Of a stretch of DNA of 64,000 nt, positions 51,460 to 60,926 are shown one piece after another (within the stretch, counting starts at the first letter, position 1; each line of letters begins with the position of its first letter). Made by a program: the position numbers and the translations under genes. The stretch is from Tritrichomonas musculus (lineage: Eukaryota > Parabasalia > Tritrichomonadida > Tritrichomonadidae). The notes below the pieces were generated by a model that was given only the letters and a program-made list of their open reading frames with translations, did no database searches and was not told the origin of the DNA. The stretch spans positions 992,001 to 1,056,000 of the forward strand of contig JAPFFF010000040.1 in assembly GCA_039105265.1 (NCBI GenBank). Reading direction: 5' to 3'.

Positions 51460-53943
51460 CTAAGATTGAAAAGGCTTTCTAACAGCTAATTCTGTTTGTG
51501 CTCTTTTTACGGTGATAGTTTTTTTATTCTGTTTTTTATTTCTTCTCAGAGGGTCAACAGCATGACTTTGGGTAGTATTTCTAGATGCCATTTTCATCTT
51601 TTCCAATTTTCTATAAGTTGAAGGTGATCTGTAAATAGTATCATCAGTTTCTTCAATAATCTGAATTTTCCAACCCTCTTCTACTGGAACCTCATTTATA
51701 TCGTTAACTATCCAGATTTCTTCATCACCATTATCGGTGCATCCGATTCTATCTCTTGGTGTCAACATTTTTTTCTGTTTAATTGTTCCGTATGGCTCAA
51801 ACCGAGGTTTATTTGCTGATGAAGTAATTCTACTGTTACGGCCTATAGAATTTCTATTATTATCATTATTTCCGACGTCGAAAATAGATTTATGATTATT
51901 AATTTTCTCTTGGATTCTCTTTCTAATCTCTTCTTCCTTCAATTTTTTTTGACGATTAGGATCGTTGATATCACTTAACATTTTCATTCCGATAGAAGAG
52001 ATTGAAATGAAAGGGTCGACCATTGATCTGAAAAAAGGAGATTTGCAAGCTTTATTCAATTTTTTTTGCTTTTCTTCTGGAGAGCTAATTTCAATTGGCG
52101 GGATGCATTTTTGAATAGGAATATCAATTAATATTTCAGCTTTTGAAATGAGTTGAATGACTTCCTTTTCGGTCGGGAAGTAGTCACAATCTTCTGCCGT
52201 TTTGATCGACTTGCACGTTAGTAAATAATTCAATTTTTGAATGACTGGGAAGAGAATTGAATTGGTAGACTTGTGGAAGTAAAGCCCATCGATTCTGAGA
52301 AGATTTGACATTGGAATCGGAATTGACACAAGCTTAATTAAGCTGTCAAATCCAGAATACATCCTTGGATAAGGAAAGTGCATCGACCTATCGGCCAAAA
52401 AGTGACATTTATTAGATAAATTTTTGGTCGTCTCATACAAAATGTTTGTGGCTTCGTTTGGCTCATCAGCCCGTGTTTCAACAACCATGATTTTCTCTTC
52501 TGGCGTAACAAGGATGAAGCCAGTTATCAAGTCAATACTCGTTTTGATAGCTCTATCGTATTTGTAAGTATTCAAAAGTGACTTGTTTTTTTCATTGACA
52601 TTTTTTGAATTGAATTCATCAATTGTATTGAAAATTTGTGTGGAGTACTCATTTTCATCAGCATCACACGTGAATATCCATCGATAATAGCGAGTTGTGT
52701 TGCTCTCACAATTTTGTGTGATCGTTGAATTTTGTAACTTTTTCTGAGAATTTGTGAGACCTTTCAATCTGAAGCCTTTTGTGGGAGTGGAAAATGAGTC
52801 ACTCTTTTTCTGTTGTAATGATGCATTCGAACTATATGGTGACAAGCTTGGATTAGGCATATTTATCTCTTTGAAATAGTCGGAAAATTTTTCAATGGGA
52901 TCAATGATCTCTATACTCAGTTCTGTTTGACTCTCAAAAAAATTACCTGGAGAAACAACACTAGCTTCTTTTGAAGGGTAGATTGCAACCCTACATTTCC
53001 TCGCAGGAAGAACTCGGAAATTGCAAAAACCTAGAGATGTTTTATTATTAATTTGTGGAGATATGAGGGATTCAACATCTAAATGAAGGCCTTTTATCTT
53101 TTGCTCTTCTTTAGATTTAGTGTAGGGATAGATCATGCCAGTTCCAATCGCATTTAAAAGAGATGGAAGTGACGAATCTCTATCATGAACTTCAAAATAA
53201 AAATCTGTTTGAATTTTAGGAAAAATCGAAACATATGTATCAATAACAAGGCGGTTTCCATGTGATTGTGGTCTAAAAACATAATCATTCTTATTTACTG
53301 AACATTTGTAAAAAACAGGTGCATAATTAGCTTCAAGTTCAGACTGTTTGTAGGGAACATCTGGCATATTATCGATTGCTTTGAATAAAACAAAAAGAGG
53401 AGAAAATTTTTTAATTGTTAGTGCATCCATTAGTGGTTTATCAATGGAAACGGTAAATGTAAAATATTTATAACCTGTAGGCGTGCACGTTATTGATATT
53501 TCTTTTTTATTCGGTAGTAAAAGTGGTCTGAAATCAATCTGAAGATACTCCGGAAGGAAAGACTCTATATTTAGATTCCGACGTGGTATGTTTCGATGTG
53601 GTTTAATATTGGAATTTGTTGATCCATTTGTGTTAGGTAGTATTTGAGGAGGATTTGGATCAAAAGGAAAGCGAATTGTATGAACAAAAGGTTGCACAAG
53701 CATTGATTCAATTAAAGAATCATCTGGGTTAAGTGTAATAGAAAAAGATTTCGTTTCAGAGGCTTCCATTAGTTGAAGCTTGGGAATATGAATTTTATTT
53801 GGAAAAAAAGATGGAAATTGAATTTTGAACGAGCCGAATGGCTGTGTATTTTCGATAAGTTGATATTGAAGATTGTATTGGAATGAAATACCTCGTGATG
53901 TTGAAGATGGAGAGCGATTTCGTATGACTCGCGGAGGAGTCAT
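51460..53943 (-). CDS. Large protein, possibly CFAP92-like flagellar protein
   Basis: An 827-residue protein from the ATG at 53943. It has Ser/Pro-rich ends, a beta-rich first half (YKYFTFTVSIDKPLMDALT, YFEVHDRDSSLP), a central segment (TRYYRWIFTCDADENE...) and a mixed alpha/beta domain around 440-600. The latter includes GFILVTPEEKIMVVETRADE and FLADRSMHFPYPRMYSGFDSLIKLVSI, then SNLLRIDGLYFHKS. This layout recalls CFAP92 (KIAA1257/DUF4550) axonemal proteins, in which a domain ending near a FPxRxYxxxD motif is conserved. The identification is from memory of pattern and is tentative. The C-terminal ~150 residues are basic and probably disordered. A flagellar role would suit this flagellate. 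Inr-like TCAATTTATCATT lies just upstream. Confidence 0.4.
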   Translation of the reverse strand: MTPPRVIRNRSPSSTSRGISFQYNLQYQLIENTQPFGSFKIQFPSFFPNKIHIPKLQLMEASETKSFSITLNPDDSLIESMLVQPFVHTIRFPFDPNPPQILPNTNGSTNSNIKPHRNIPRRNLNIESFLPEYLQIDFRPLLLPNKKEISITCTPTGYKYFTFTVSIDKPLMDALTIKKFSPLFVLFKAIDNMPDVPYKQSELEANYAPVFYKCSVNKNDYVFRPQSHGNRLVIDTYVSIFPKIQTDFYFEVHDRDSSLPSLLNAIGTGMIYPYTKSKEEQKIKGLHLDVESLISPQINNKTSLGFCNFRVLPARKCRVAIYPSKEASVVSPGNFFESQTELSIEIIDPIEKFSDYFKEINMPNPSLSPYSSNASLQQKKSDSFSTPTKGFRLKGLTNSQKKLQNSTITQNCESNTTRYYRWIFTCDADENEYSTQIFNTIDEFNSKNVNEKNKSLLNTYKYDRAIKTSIDLITGFILVTPEEKIMVVETRADEPNEATNILYETTKNLSNKCHFLADRSMHFPYPRMYSGFDSLIKLVSIPIPMSNLLRIDGLYFHKSTNSILFPVIQKLNYLLTCKSIKTAEDCDYFPTEKEVIQLISKAEILIDIPIQKCIPPIEISSPEEKQKKLNKACKSPFFRSMVDPFISISSIGMKMLSDINDPNRQKKLKEEEIRKRIQEKINNHKSIFDVGNNDNNRNSIGRNSRITSSANKPRFEPYGTIKQKKMLTPRDRIGCTDNGDEEIWIVNDINEVPVEEGWKIQIIEETDDTIYRSPSTYRKLEKMKMASRNTTQSHAVDPLRRNKKQNKKTITVKRAQTELAVRKPFQS

Positions 53944-53947
53944 TTGC

Positions 53948-53960
53948 AATGATAAATTGA
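53948..53960 (-). promoter_or_regulatory. Candidate Inr for the 827-aa protein gene
   Basis: On the minus strand TCAATTTATCATT ends 4 nt before the ATG. It resembles extended trichomonad initiators with a second TCATT and supports 53943 as the start. Confidence 0.45.
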
Positions 53961-54595
53961 AATTGTACGTTATTATTCAAAAAATTAATTTTTCATTTAT
54001 CTCTTGACCGCTGTTTAAATTTATTTCGAATACATTACATTTAAACATTATTACAAGTAATGTATTTATACTGATAAAAGTATTAGTATTTATAAATATT
54101 GCAATTATTTGGACTTTAAATAGAACTTTAACTATAGTATGCCAATGATCAAATACTTTTTGGTGATTGCATGAGTTGTATGTATATCAAAAATGTTGTT
54201 TTAAGATGTAATTTGCATCAAAAGGATTAAAAAGAAGGCTCTTTATATGATAACTTGGTTTTGGGTTCATACAAAATTGGATGTCTTCAATGGTGGTTTC
54301 ATATTAGCTAGAGAATAACATTTAAAATGGTAGTTAGTAAAAACTATTTTTTATTAAATTATAATTAAATAAGTATTTTCAAAAACATTTTTAAGTAATA
54401 TGAAAACTATAATGATTTGAGTAGATATTTAATAATTACATTTGTTGATCTTTCTCATCAAAATTAGTATTTTCTATACGATCTCAAAAATAACATTTGC
54501 TGGTATGTCTTGAAAAGTAAATCTGAATGAACTTTCCCATCAGAACTAGTATTTTCTATATGGTCTAAACTATTTGAACCAGTTTCCATTCATAT
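53961..54595. other. AT-rich spacer between two minus-strand genes
   Basis: No gene is seen. A loose repeat of about 60-70 bp (TAGTATTTTCTATAYGRTCT with flanking AACATTTGC/TGAACTT) occurs around 54468 and 54547, perhaps a small duplication. Confidence 0.45.
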
Positions 54596-56125
54596 TTAGC
54601 TATTACTTTGAAAGCAAATGGCTTGATTCTTTGTTTGAGGTGCTAAAATATGAGGTTCTTTTGCAAGTAAGCATGTACTGCTAGAGGTAATTTTTTTTCT
54701 AGGTCCAGATTTTAATAATGGAAATTTAGATATTAATCTACTTTTTCTTCCGCACATTGAAAAGCATTCACAACTTAAACCTTTTTTACCTAAATTATCT
54801 GTTTCCCCAAGTGTAAGCTGTTTGTTTGAAGAAGGCTTAAGATGAGACCTAATGCATTGATCTGATTTATAAGTGCTTAAATTTGATTTTGAAAAAAGAA
54901 ATCCACTTTTATATTGTGTAATTATTTGATTGCATACAGAAAATCTTGATTTATTGTTTTGTGCCTGACTAAATGATTGGAGTTTGTAGTAAACAGCGTC
55001 ATATTTTTTAAGACGATGAAGTGGATTATTAATTATAGTTTCAATTTCATCATTTTCTCTGTATATTTTTAGAATTCCGCTAGAATTTCCCATATCACGA
55101 CTGTATGAAGAAGCTGAAAAAACTGTAAAGCATTTTTCATTAAATAAATCATCAATCCCGTTACTAACGCATTCATGACCTCGAATGAGTCGTTTCAAAT
55201 TATTGTTTTTTAAAAAGTTAACAATTACAGTTCCATTATATAATTTTCCACGCCCTCTTGGATTATCATTATAAAAAGTAGATGAATGTAGTGAAGGATC
55301 ACCCCATACAATATCGCTGAGAAGTAGATTATCATCAAAATCTATGACTGGTCGCTGGATTTGATTAATGTTTTCAACTTTATCCAATAAAGGTGAGAGG
55401 CCGCCGTGAAGGCATATTGATGTTTTATTAACGATTGAGCATATTGGTAAATACGAAAATGTATTGACGAAAGCATCATATAATTTTTCAGTATATTTGT
55501 AACAGTTGATGTTAATGTGATTAGCATAATAATCATCGCAACGTACTTCTTGTGTAAGTTGAAGATTTTCATTTTCTTTTTCTTCTTCTTCTTCCTCAAA
55601 TTCAAAAACAAATTCGTCAATGGCTCGGGGCTTAATAGAATCCTCACTAGTTTCATTGGTCTTTTTTGGATTATGATAATTAAGAATTTCTTTTTTAAAT
55701 CCATATTTTGAGCACATAGAATCAAATTCGTGATTTCCACGAATTAAAAAGTACTTATCAGGCTTCAAAACCTTTAACGAGAAGAGCAATATGATGCATT
55801 CTAATGAAAAATTGCCACGATCAACGTAATCACCAAGGAAAATAGCCTTTGATTTGTGTGATTCAATGATTTTTATAATTCGAAGTAAATCATGCAAGCT
55901 GCCATGTATATCGCCAACAACAATTACATCTCCTTCTATTTCAATAATATTTGCTTCTCTTTCAAATATTTTTTGAGCATCATTGCATAGGGCAATAAGC
56001 AAATCTTCATCAAATGAAGGAATCGGGTGACCACCAGCTAATTGATTTCCAACGATTGTAAGTTGTTCGTCTGAAAGAGAATTAATGAAAGTGAAAGCAG
56101 AGTATATATAGTTAGCATGGTCCAT
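54596..56125 (-). CDS. PPP-family Ser/Thr phosphatase (PP1-like) with acidic insert and long tail
   Basis: A 509-residue protein with all core PPP motifs: GDIHG (71-75), GDYVDRG (98-104), GNHE (130-133), the HGG of LHGGLSPL (240-242) and RGHE (315-318), so the two-metal active site looks complete. It would dephosphorylate Ser/Thr in the cytosol or nucleus. Between GNHE and the next His it carries an unusual ~55-residue insert (152-208) with a Glu run (EFEEEEEEKENE), placed where PP1 has a short loop near the substrate grooves. A ~140-residue C-terminal tail (370-509), Ser/Lys-rich with several Cys, is not typical of PP1 or PP2A. The combination suggests a lineage-specific phosphatase with its own targeting or autoinhibition. 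Confidence 0.85.
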   Translation of the reverse strand: MDHANYIYSAFTFINSLSDEQLTIVGNQLAGGHPIPSFDEDLLIALCNDAQKIFEREANIIEIEGDVIVVGDIHGSLHDLLRIIKIIESHKSKAIFLGDYVDRGNFSLECIILLFSLKVLKPDKYFLIRGNHEFDSMCSKYGFKKEILNYHNPKKTNETSEDSIKPRAIDEFVFEFEEEEEEKENENLQLTQEVRCDDYYANHININCYKYTEKLYDAFVNTFSYLPICSIVNKTSICLHGGLSPLLDKVENINQIQRPVIDFDDNLLLSDIVWGDPSLHSSTFYNDNPRGRGKLYNGTVIVNFLKNNNLKRLIRGHECVSNGIDDLFNEKCFTVFSASSYSRDMGNSSGILKIYRENDEIETIINNPLHRLKKYDAVYYKLQSFSQAQNNKSRFSVCNQIITQYKSGFLFSKSNLSTYKSDQCIRSHLKPSSNKQLTLGETDNLGKKGLSCECFSMCGRKSRLISKFPLLKSGPRKKITSSSTCLLAKEPHILAPQTKNQAICFQSNS

Positions 56126-56818
56126 CCTTTGAAAAAAAAGGAATAAAATATATTTTTTATTCTCTCTGAATTCTCTATGAATGTTGTATTGAAAAAACTA
56201 TTTTTTCTCTATCAATAGTTGAAGAGTTTTCTTAATTTTCGATACTATTTAAAATATTTCAATTGCGGATTCTGCATTGAAATTTTATTATATTTAAATA
56301 AGGTAATATCTTTATTTAAAATAAATAAAATATAGTATTATTTTATAATTATAATAAATATTGATAATATATTTTATTAAAATAAAAATATATGTAAAAT
56401 ACTTAATTTTACACGAGCTTTTGCTCAAATGAAATAATACAAGTGTTTTATTAGACAATAATGCTCAATTTTTTAAAACTTAAAATTTACCATTAAATCA
56501 AATAAAAGCAAATAGATTTTTAAAAAAAAATAGTTTTATTAAATTTCAATTAAACTTATCAAAAAGTTGAAATAATTTTAGTATTTTCTGAAATTATAAT
56601 GACAGTAGATCAGTTGTTTTTTTTTTAACAAAGCATAAGTTTTTTTATTCAAAAAAATAAATTTGATAGATGATTGCAAAGATTACAATTAAAGAATCAA
56701 ATACAAAAGCATATTCATTTAACTCGATTACTCAATTGAATTGGCCTAATTAATGAGAATTTTTTGAAAGCATATCACAATTATTTGATTACAGGAAAAA
56801 CAGCGACCATTACCGTCA
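56126..56818. other. AT-rich spacer upstream of the phosphatase gene
   Basis: No gene is seen; promoter of the phosphatase is presumably at its left. It ends at a foldback MITE. Confidence 0.5.
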
Positions 56819-57058
56819 ATTGAAGAACCTTAGGGCATACTCAATTAACCTTAGAGAATATTGTATACTTCTCAGAAACACATTCAAAATTTGTTGAAAA
56901 AACTTCTTATAAAAAGTTCCAAAAATAAAAAAAATTTAAGAACAGACAGTTTATTGTTTTCACTTTTTAAAATGTTTTTATATAATTTTTTGAAGCAATT
57001 TCTGAGAAGTATACAATATTCCCTAAGGTTAATTGAGTATACTCTAAGGTTTTTCAAT
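56819..57058. mobile_element. 240-bp foldback MITE
   Basis: The left arm (56819-56878: ATTGAAGAACCTTAGGGCAT...CTTCTCAGAA) and right arm (56999-57058) are inverted copies of about 58 bp with few mismatches (GGG/GAG differences). Each arm contains AACCTTAG twice, so the arms are also internally repeated. The ~120-bp centre is AT-rich and non-coding. Target duplication is not clear. Confidence 0.65.
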
Positions 57059-57937
57059 AGATGGTAAAATATTCTCAGAAAAATTCAGAAGAATCTTTAA
57101 TGATGTAAAATGAAATCATAATTTAATTGAAAATTAAAGGGTGGCCATCGAAAGCTTTCACATCTAACTCAAAATACAGTTATATTGGAAATTGTATATT
57201 TTAATATTAATATATATATTAAAATTTATTACTAATGCATCTCACTATTACTTTTGTTTTGTTTTAAATAATTAGATATTTTAATTTTTTAAAAATTGAA
57301 TTAATTTGAATGAAATATAAAAATAATATTTTTCTTATTTCTCAATAATCTTCATATATTATAAATTTAAAATCAAAAAATTTTTTTATAAATTTATTCA
57401 TAAAATAAATAATTATATTAAGAATAAAAATTATTGGATTTGTTTTATTTTCATTGTAAATCAACTTAAATTAAATAACTTTTTTCAGAATAATATATGA
57501 ATACTTATAACAAAACAATTTTTTGTGTTTTGAAAAGCAAAAAACCAAAAAATTTAAATTTTCCTCATTGGTTGAAAAAATCATAAGACGGAAAAAATCA
57601 AATATATTTAATGCATTATTGGAGTATAATTGATATATATAATCTATTATTGTGATTTGTTTGCGATTCTAATTTAAATGTAAAGCTATATAAATCGCAA
57701 TATGATAACATTCAAACAAATCATAATTTTGATTTTTAATTATAAATATACTATAAATATATAATATTATCCTCAATAATGTAATTATTTCTACGTTACT
57801 TTTAGGGATCAATATATTTTAATCATATATGTTGCATATATAGAAATTATTTACAAAATAAATCTTTTTTTGAAAGAATTAAGGCCATTTTTGTTTTTAA
57901 GATCGGCTTTATTTTGCTATTATTAAAATAAAATACA
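57059..57937. other. AT-rich spacer between two MITEs
   Basis: No gene or repeat was recognised. Confidence 0.5.
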
Positions 57938-58437
57938 TATTTCTCAATAGGCTTGTTATTCTCCGATTCTCGAGATCGATAAATGATTGACTTTATGATA
58001 TCGATACATAAATATGCACAGATTCTCGAGATCGATTTCAGAGATCGAGAATTTTTTTAACCGCTTTTGATATCAGAATTTTCAATTAAACTTTTTGATA
58101 AATATGTGATCGTATTATAATCTCATATATTTCTGAAAAAAGAATGTATTTTTTGATTTTAATCTTAAAATATACATCAATACATTCTATTGTTTATTTT
58201 TAAATATTTTTAAAATCACGAATATCAATTATATAAAAAGAAAAATCTGTTTGAGATCTCGAGATCTCGGTAATTGATATCAAGTTTACAATTATTTTCA
58301 TATCACATTTCATATCTGATATCTTGATAATCTATAATCTCGATATCTGATTTTTAAACTGATAATCGAGTATCAGATGTAAAAAAAAGTGACGTTTTTG
58401 ATATCGATTCTCAAAATACCAAGTCTATTTCTCAATA
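57938..58437. mobile_element. Palindrome-rich MITE, copy 2, with 12-bp target duplication
   Basis: The element proper is 57950-58425 (476 bp). It is flanked on both sides by TATTTCTCAATA (57938-57949 and 58426-58437), a 12-bp target duplication. The ends are imperfect inverted repeats (GGCTTGTTATTCTCCGATTC and, inverted, GACTTGGTATTTTGAGAATC). It is inverted relative to copy 1 at 45479-45951 and similar throughout, including the GAGATCTCGAGATCTC palindrome. The clear target duplication shows that it inserted as a unit. Confidence 0.8.
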
Positions 58438-58607
58438 ATTTGAGTTAGGATTTAAATATTAATTATTTTATTAGTTCTAATTTTATTTTATAAATATAAA
58501 TAAAGAATTAATTTAAAAAGGATGAGAGAGGCCGTATATATAAATTGGTGAAGAAGTGAGTTGACAATGCGTTTTCGATGTATTTTTCTCGTACTTTAAT
58601 GGCAGCA

Positions 58608-60539
58608 TTAACAGAACTCTTCGCAATGAATGATATGAATAAGTTGAAGTATGAACTCGCTAGACTTGTCGAATCGAAAGACTATAAGGCCTCTCTTACC
58701 ATTAACTCTGTTATATCTCATATTAACTTCATACCCATCTGGTATTGTCTTAACATCGATTCCATAATAATTATATAGATCTCTTTTATTAGTAAATTCT
58801 ATATCTGTAATAGGTTCATCCGTTGTAGTGGAATACGTAGTATCATTGGTGGATTCATCAACGATCTCATCATTAGTAGTGGTTTCTACAACGATCCCAG
58901 CATTAGTAGTGGATTTATCATCGATCTCATTAGTAGTAGTTTCATCAGTGGATTCATCAGAGATATCATCATCACTTATACATTCATCATCATAATCAAT
59001 AATATATTCATCATCATCTGTTTTACCGAATCGCACACGACAGAATTTATATAATACATCATCCCAATTCGCTATACTCATTTCATTCCATGCTCTATCA
59101 CGTAAGCTATTTAAATGTCGTTCATATCGATTGTTGGGTATCGAGTACTTTCTCTTATTCATGTGCTTCCCATATCGAACATATACATATACATCCGAAT
59201 TTCGATTTCGATTTCTACCTAGAAATTGCTTAATACTAGATACAGTATCGATGTATGTTTGGATGAATATAAATAGGATATTCTCTTTAATAGACTGTCT
59301 GTTCTGTATTGATGAGGTAGATATGATAACATCAACATCTTCTTCGAATAATCCATCTTCATTCAGCTTAATCTCTTTGTTATCACCTGTATATAGAGCG
59401 ACCTTGTATCTATCTCTCAAACAATTCTTCAATCTCTTACACTCTTTCTTATCTTCTATCTTCACTAATACTTTATCATAATTCATTCTCTTTGTATCGA
59501 TTAAGTTAACTATAGCAGCACATTGTTCATCAGCATCTGGTAACAACTTATTAACATAGATATTTCGTTTATATCTCTCATCAATATGTGGATTAACGAT
59601 TATGTAATCTCTAAAGCAGGCGAAGTTCTTAATATCATCAGCAGTAGCACTTATTAATGCTACCTTATCGAACTCTTTAGTAATCTCTATTAATCCTATA
59701 TGGTATAGTAACATGTGTGCTTCATCAATCACTAGGGAGTAATCGAGTCGTTGCTCTTTCATATAGTATTCTTCAAGTAAGTCGCCTAAGCACTTGAAAG
59801 CAGTGTTGTAAGTAGTAATAATTATGTTAACTTCATTATATACAGCTTTACGAAATTCACTAAACGCGTTATCATTAACACATAATCGAATATTGAGATA
59901 TTTATTCAACTTGGTATAGAACTCTTCAGCGATATTCACTGTTGGAACAATTACCATAAACTTCTCTGTATTATGTGACGAAATCAATTTACGAATAGCA
60001 GTCGATTTACCAGAGCTGATTGGAGCTTCACATATGAACTTCTTAGTTCGAATTTGTTTAGTAATCTTACGTAAATCATACTTGTTGTGATCTATATAAT
60101 AACAAGGAGAATCATCATAATCGTCATAACCAAGAAAATTACCATTCTCATCATAACGTTCAAGAACATCATCAACGCAAAGTTTATGTTCTCCGTTAGT
60201 GAGATACTTAATAGATTCTTCATCATCTAACAGTTTGTCGTTCTTATCGAAGTAACCTTCACACCCTATATTGTATACTCGTTCAGGTATCTCATCAAAC
60301 ATTTGCCATCGTATGAAACAAGGATCTTGCACTTCAACCGGCTGTTCATTCACGACTTGTTCTTCAATTACTTTCAATGGATCTGAGTTAGCAGAGTACG
60401 AAGTATCGTCATCATATCTATAATTATTAACAGACTCATATTTTGTATCTTCTTCAACCATGTGGCTGTATAACATAGTGTTCAGTGTCAATGGTTTCAG
60501 TTGGATAAAATTATCATGTAATTCACATATCAAACTCAT
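58608..60539 (-). CDS. Orphan SF2 helicase-like protein of mobile or virus-like type
   Basis: A 643-residue protein, one open frame that looks whole. Helicase superfamily 2 motifs are seen in order: Walker A APISSGKST (172-180), Ia-type VPTVNIAEEF (199-208), DEAH box IDEAH (271-275), motif III ISATA (296-300) and a motif VI-like QFLGRNRNRN (~455-465). A Thr/Asp/Glu-rich low-complexity segment (~530-600) separates the helicase from a C-terminal piece. The layout recalls replication-origin helicases of large DNA viruses and related mobile elements more than host DExH proteins. It lies between a MITE and a hAT relic, away from host genes, and has somewhat higher GC. No capsid or polymerase gene was found nearby, so an element family cannot be named. 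Confidence 0.6.
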   Translation of the reverse strand: MSLICELHDNFIQLKPLTLNTMLYSHMVEEDTKYESVNNYRYDDDTSYSANSDPLKVIEEQVVNEQPVEVQDPCFIRWQMFDEIPERVYNIGCEGYFDKNDKLLDDEESIKYLTNGEHKLCVDDVLERYDENGNFLGYDDYDDSPCYYIDHNKYDLRKITKQIRTKKFICEAPISSGKSTAIRKLISSHNTEKFMVIVPTVNIAEEFYTKLNKYLNIRLCVNDNAFSEFRKAVYNEVNIIITTYNTAFKCLGDLLEEYYMKEQRLDYSLVIDEAHMLLYHIGLIEITKEFDKVALISATADDIKNFACFRDYIIVNPHIDERYKRNIYVNKLLPDADEQCAAIVNLIDTKRMNYDKVLVKIEDKKECKRLKNCLRDRYKVALYTGDNKEIKLNEDGLFEEDVDVIISTSSIQNRQSIKENILFIFIQTYIDTVSSIKQFLGRNRNRNSDVYVYVRYGKHMNKRKYSIPNNRYERHLNSLRDRAWNEMSIANWDDVLYKFCRVRFGKTDDDEYIIDYDDECISDDDISDESTDETTTNEIDDKSTTNAGIVVETTTNDEIVDESTNDTTYSTTTDEPITDIEFTNKRDLYNYYGIDVKTIPDGYEVNMRYNRVNGKRGLIVFRFDKSSEFILQLIHIIHCEEFC

Positions 60540-60926
60540 TGATTATACATTTAGTCATCCATTATATGTTACAATAGTCCTTCATTATATGCCACTATTA
60601 GTTCTACTTTATTGGAACACAATCTCGATATGTCGTATATGAGCATTGCTATAGAAATGTTTGGAAACGGTTTCATATTAATATAGCCGATTTCGCCTAT
60701 TATAAATGTTTATTTCGCCATTATTTTAGGTTATCGCTATTAGTATTGTCATATATTAATAGATCGTAGATATATATCTATAGTCTTGTGCCTCAAGTAG
60801 CACTAAAACAAATACCAAAACAGCTGATTTTTGGGGGGTTTCGTCAATTAAATTAGCTGTCACGCGACTGTGGAGGGTATATATACTAATTAAGTCGAGG
60901 ATGACAAAAACGTAATTTTTGGTAGC
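60540..60926. other. Spacer between the helicase and hAT genes
   Basis: Less AT-rich than the bulk. Repeated short words (CATTATATGCCAC, TTCGCC...) but no clear repeat unit. GGGGTTTCGTCAAT near 60836 recurs as GGGTTTCGTCAAT near 63938 in direct orientation; the meaning is unclear. Confidence 0.4.

Noticed and set aside
55342-55740. 132-residue frame within the phosphatase gene
   Set aside because: Same strand, other frame; Lys-rich because of the Glu run in the real frame.
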